NCBI RefSeq assembly: GCF_014203895.1 | Contig: NZ_JACHJY010000002.1 | Span: 496,001 to 560,000, forward strand | Length of the DNA: 64,000 nt | Source: Streptomyces nymphaeiformis | Lineage (GTDB): Bacteria > Actinomycetota > Actinomycetes > Streptomycetales > Streptomycetaceae | Reading direction: 5' to 3' | Shown here: piece after piece, positions 63,410 through 64,000 of the stretch | How the letters are laid out: each line of letters begins with the position of its first letter | Position numbering within the stretch: position 1 is the first letter of the stretch | Program-made: the position numbers and the translations under genes | The notes under the pieces: model-generated | What the model was told of the DNA's origin: nothing | Seen by the model: only the letters and a program-made list of their open reading frames with translations | The model's database searches: none

Positions 63410-64000
63410 TCAGCGCACCGGGGCCGTACGGGCGAGGGCGTCCCGGGCCGCTTCCTCGGCGAGGGCGCGGTCCTCCGGGACCACGCCGATGCGGGTGCGG
63501 CGGTCGAGGAGGTCGGAGGCGTCGAGGGCGCCTTCGTGGCGGACCGCCCACACCAGTTCGGCGCCCGTGACGGGGTGGCCGGGTACGACGGGCTCGGCCA
63601 GGGCGGGGTCTTCGAGCCCGAGGGCGTGGACGGCCGGGGCTTCGGAGCCGTAGCGCTGTACGAGGCGGGGCGGGACGTCGAGACCGGCGAGGGTCTGCGG
63701 GGCGGCCGCGCCGACGAGGGGGACGGACGCGGTGCGGCACGCGCCGGCGGTCAGGCCGCGGGCGGCGACGGCCGCGTCGACGGCGTCCTGGGCCATGCGG
63801 CGGTAGGTGGTCAGCTTGCCGCCGACGACGGTGACGATGCCGTCGGGCGAGGTGAGCACGGCGTGCTTGCGCGAGATGTCGGCGGTGCGGCCCTCCGAGT
63901 CCCGGGTGTCGAGCAGGGGCCGCAGGCCGGCGAAGGCCCCGACCACGTCGGAGCGGTGGACGGTGACGTCGAGGGCGGAGCCGAGTACGTCGAGGAGGAA
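63410..64000 (-). CDS. glpD: Glycerol-3-phosphate dehydrogenase, C-terminal part (partial)
   Basis: The frame enters from the right edge, so the FAD-binding N-terminus is missing. Visible text is FLLDVLGSALDVTVHRSDVV, GAFAGLRPLLDTRD, SRKHAVLTSPDGIVTVVGGK and LTTYRRMAQDAVDAAV, then the C-terminal domain with YGSEAPAVHALG and ELVWAVRHEGALDASDLLDR. These are characteristic of aerobic GlpD, which oxidises glycerol-3-phosphate to dihydroxyacetone phosphate at the membrane. The stop is at 63410-63412. Confidence 0.9.
   Translation of the reverse strand, partial: FLLDVLGSALDVTVHRSDVVGAFAGLRPLLDTRDSEGRTADISRKHAVLTSPDGIVTVVGGKLTTYRRMAQDAVDAAVAARGLTAGACRTASVPLVGAAAPQTLAGLDVPPRLVQRYGSEAPAVHALGLEDPALAEPVVPGHPVTGAELVWAVRHEGALDASDLLDRRTRIGVVPEDRALAEEAARDALARTAPVR

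Overview
The window is very GC-rich, densely coding chromosomal DNA. GTG and TTG starts are frequent, and many operons have start codons overlapping the previous stop (ATGA, GTGA, TTGA). The gene content points to Streptomyces or a very close actinobacterium: a class III lanthipeptide synthetase, a Pls/PosA-type poly(amino acid) synthetase, bacterial neprosin, a SARP remnant, several TetR, GntR, MarR and RpiR regulators, and a second dnaK. No rRNA, tRNA, CRISPR array, insertion sequence or integrase was seen. Functions below come from reading protein motifs by eye; no search was run.

Region 1 (1-7640) looks like an envelope-glycan or redox locus. It holds a GT87 glycosyltransferase (cut by the edge), a membrane cytochrome fused to a molybdopterin domain, and a small membrane protein. 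A leftward GT2, DUF2064 and methyltransferase operon follows, then an OmpR-type two-component system and a zinc-ribbon NAD epimerase. An 18-base motif recurs before the GT87 gene and before the response regulator.

Region 2 (7640-12210) has a TetR gene with a palindromic operator, then a chimeric YciI-Tag gene that is probably a pseudogene. A channel-like membrane protein, a class 3 lipase and an Imm49 immunity protein follow.

Region 3 (12230-19270) is a leftward GntR, ferredoxin, sulfonate-type ABC transporter and AprA-like flavoprotein-HEAT operon. It resembles an APS-reductase-like pair linked to organosulfur uptake, but the substrate is unknown.

Region 4 (19580-30050) contains an SDR/TetR divergent pair with two operators, a membrane protein, zapE, a Pls/PosA NRPS with an M1 metallopeptidase, and an MFS exporter.

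Region 5 (30250-49270) is the most unusual part. A leftward run of nine genes (about 17 kb) encodes a papain-like protein, a ferritin-like protein, a DUF6603 protein, three giant proteins of unknown family (1181, 1548 and 573 aa), a seven-bladed WD40 propeller and a repeat/Ig-like protein. It converges with a short rightward unit carrying a neprosin-type glutamic peptidase. None has an obvious signal peptide or membrane segment. A frameshifted SARP remnant sits at its upstream edge. This is the best candidate for an undescribed system.

Region 6 (49900-56160) holds an alpha/beta hydrolase with a MarR regulator, a polar amino acid ABC importer with an M20 peptidase, and an RpiR regulator.

Region 7 (56270-64000) holds a class III lanthipeptide pair (a 37-aa precursor overlooked by length filters, plus LanKC), an NmrA/alcohol dehydrogenase pair, a second dnaK, and the C-terminal end of glpD.
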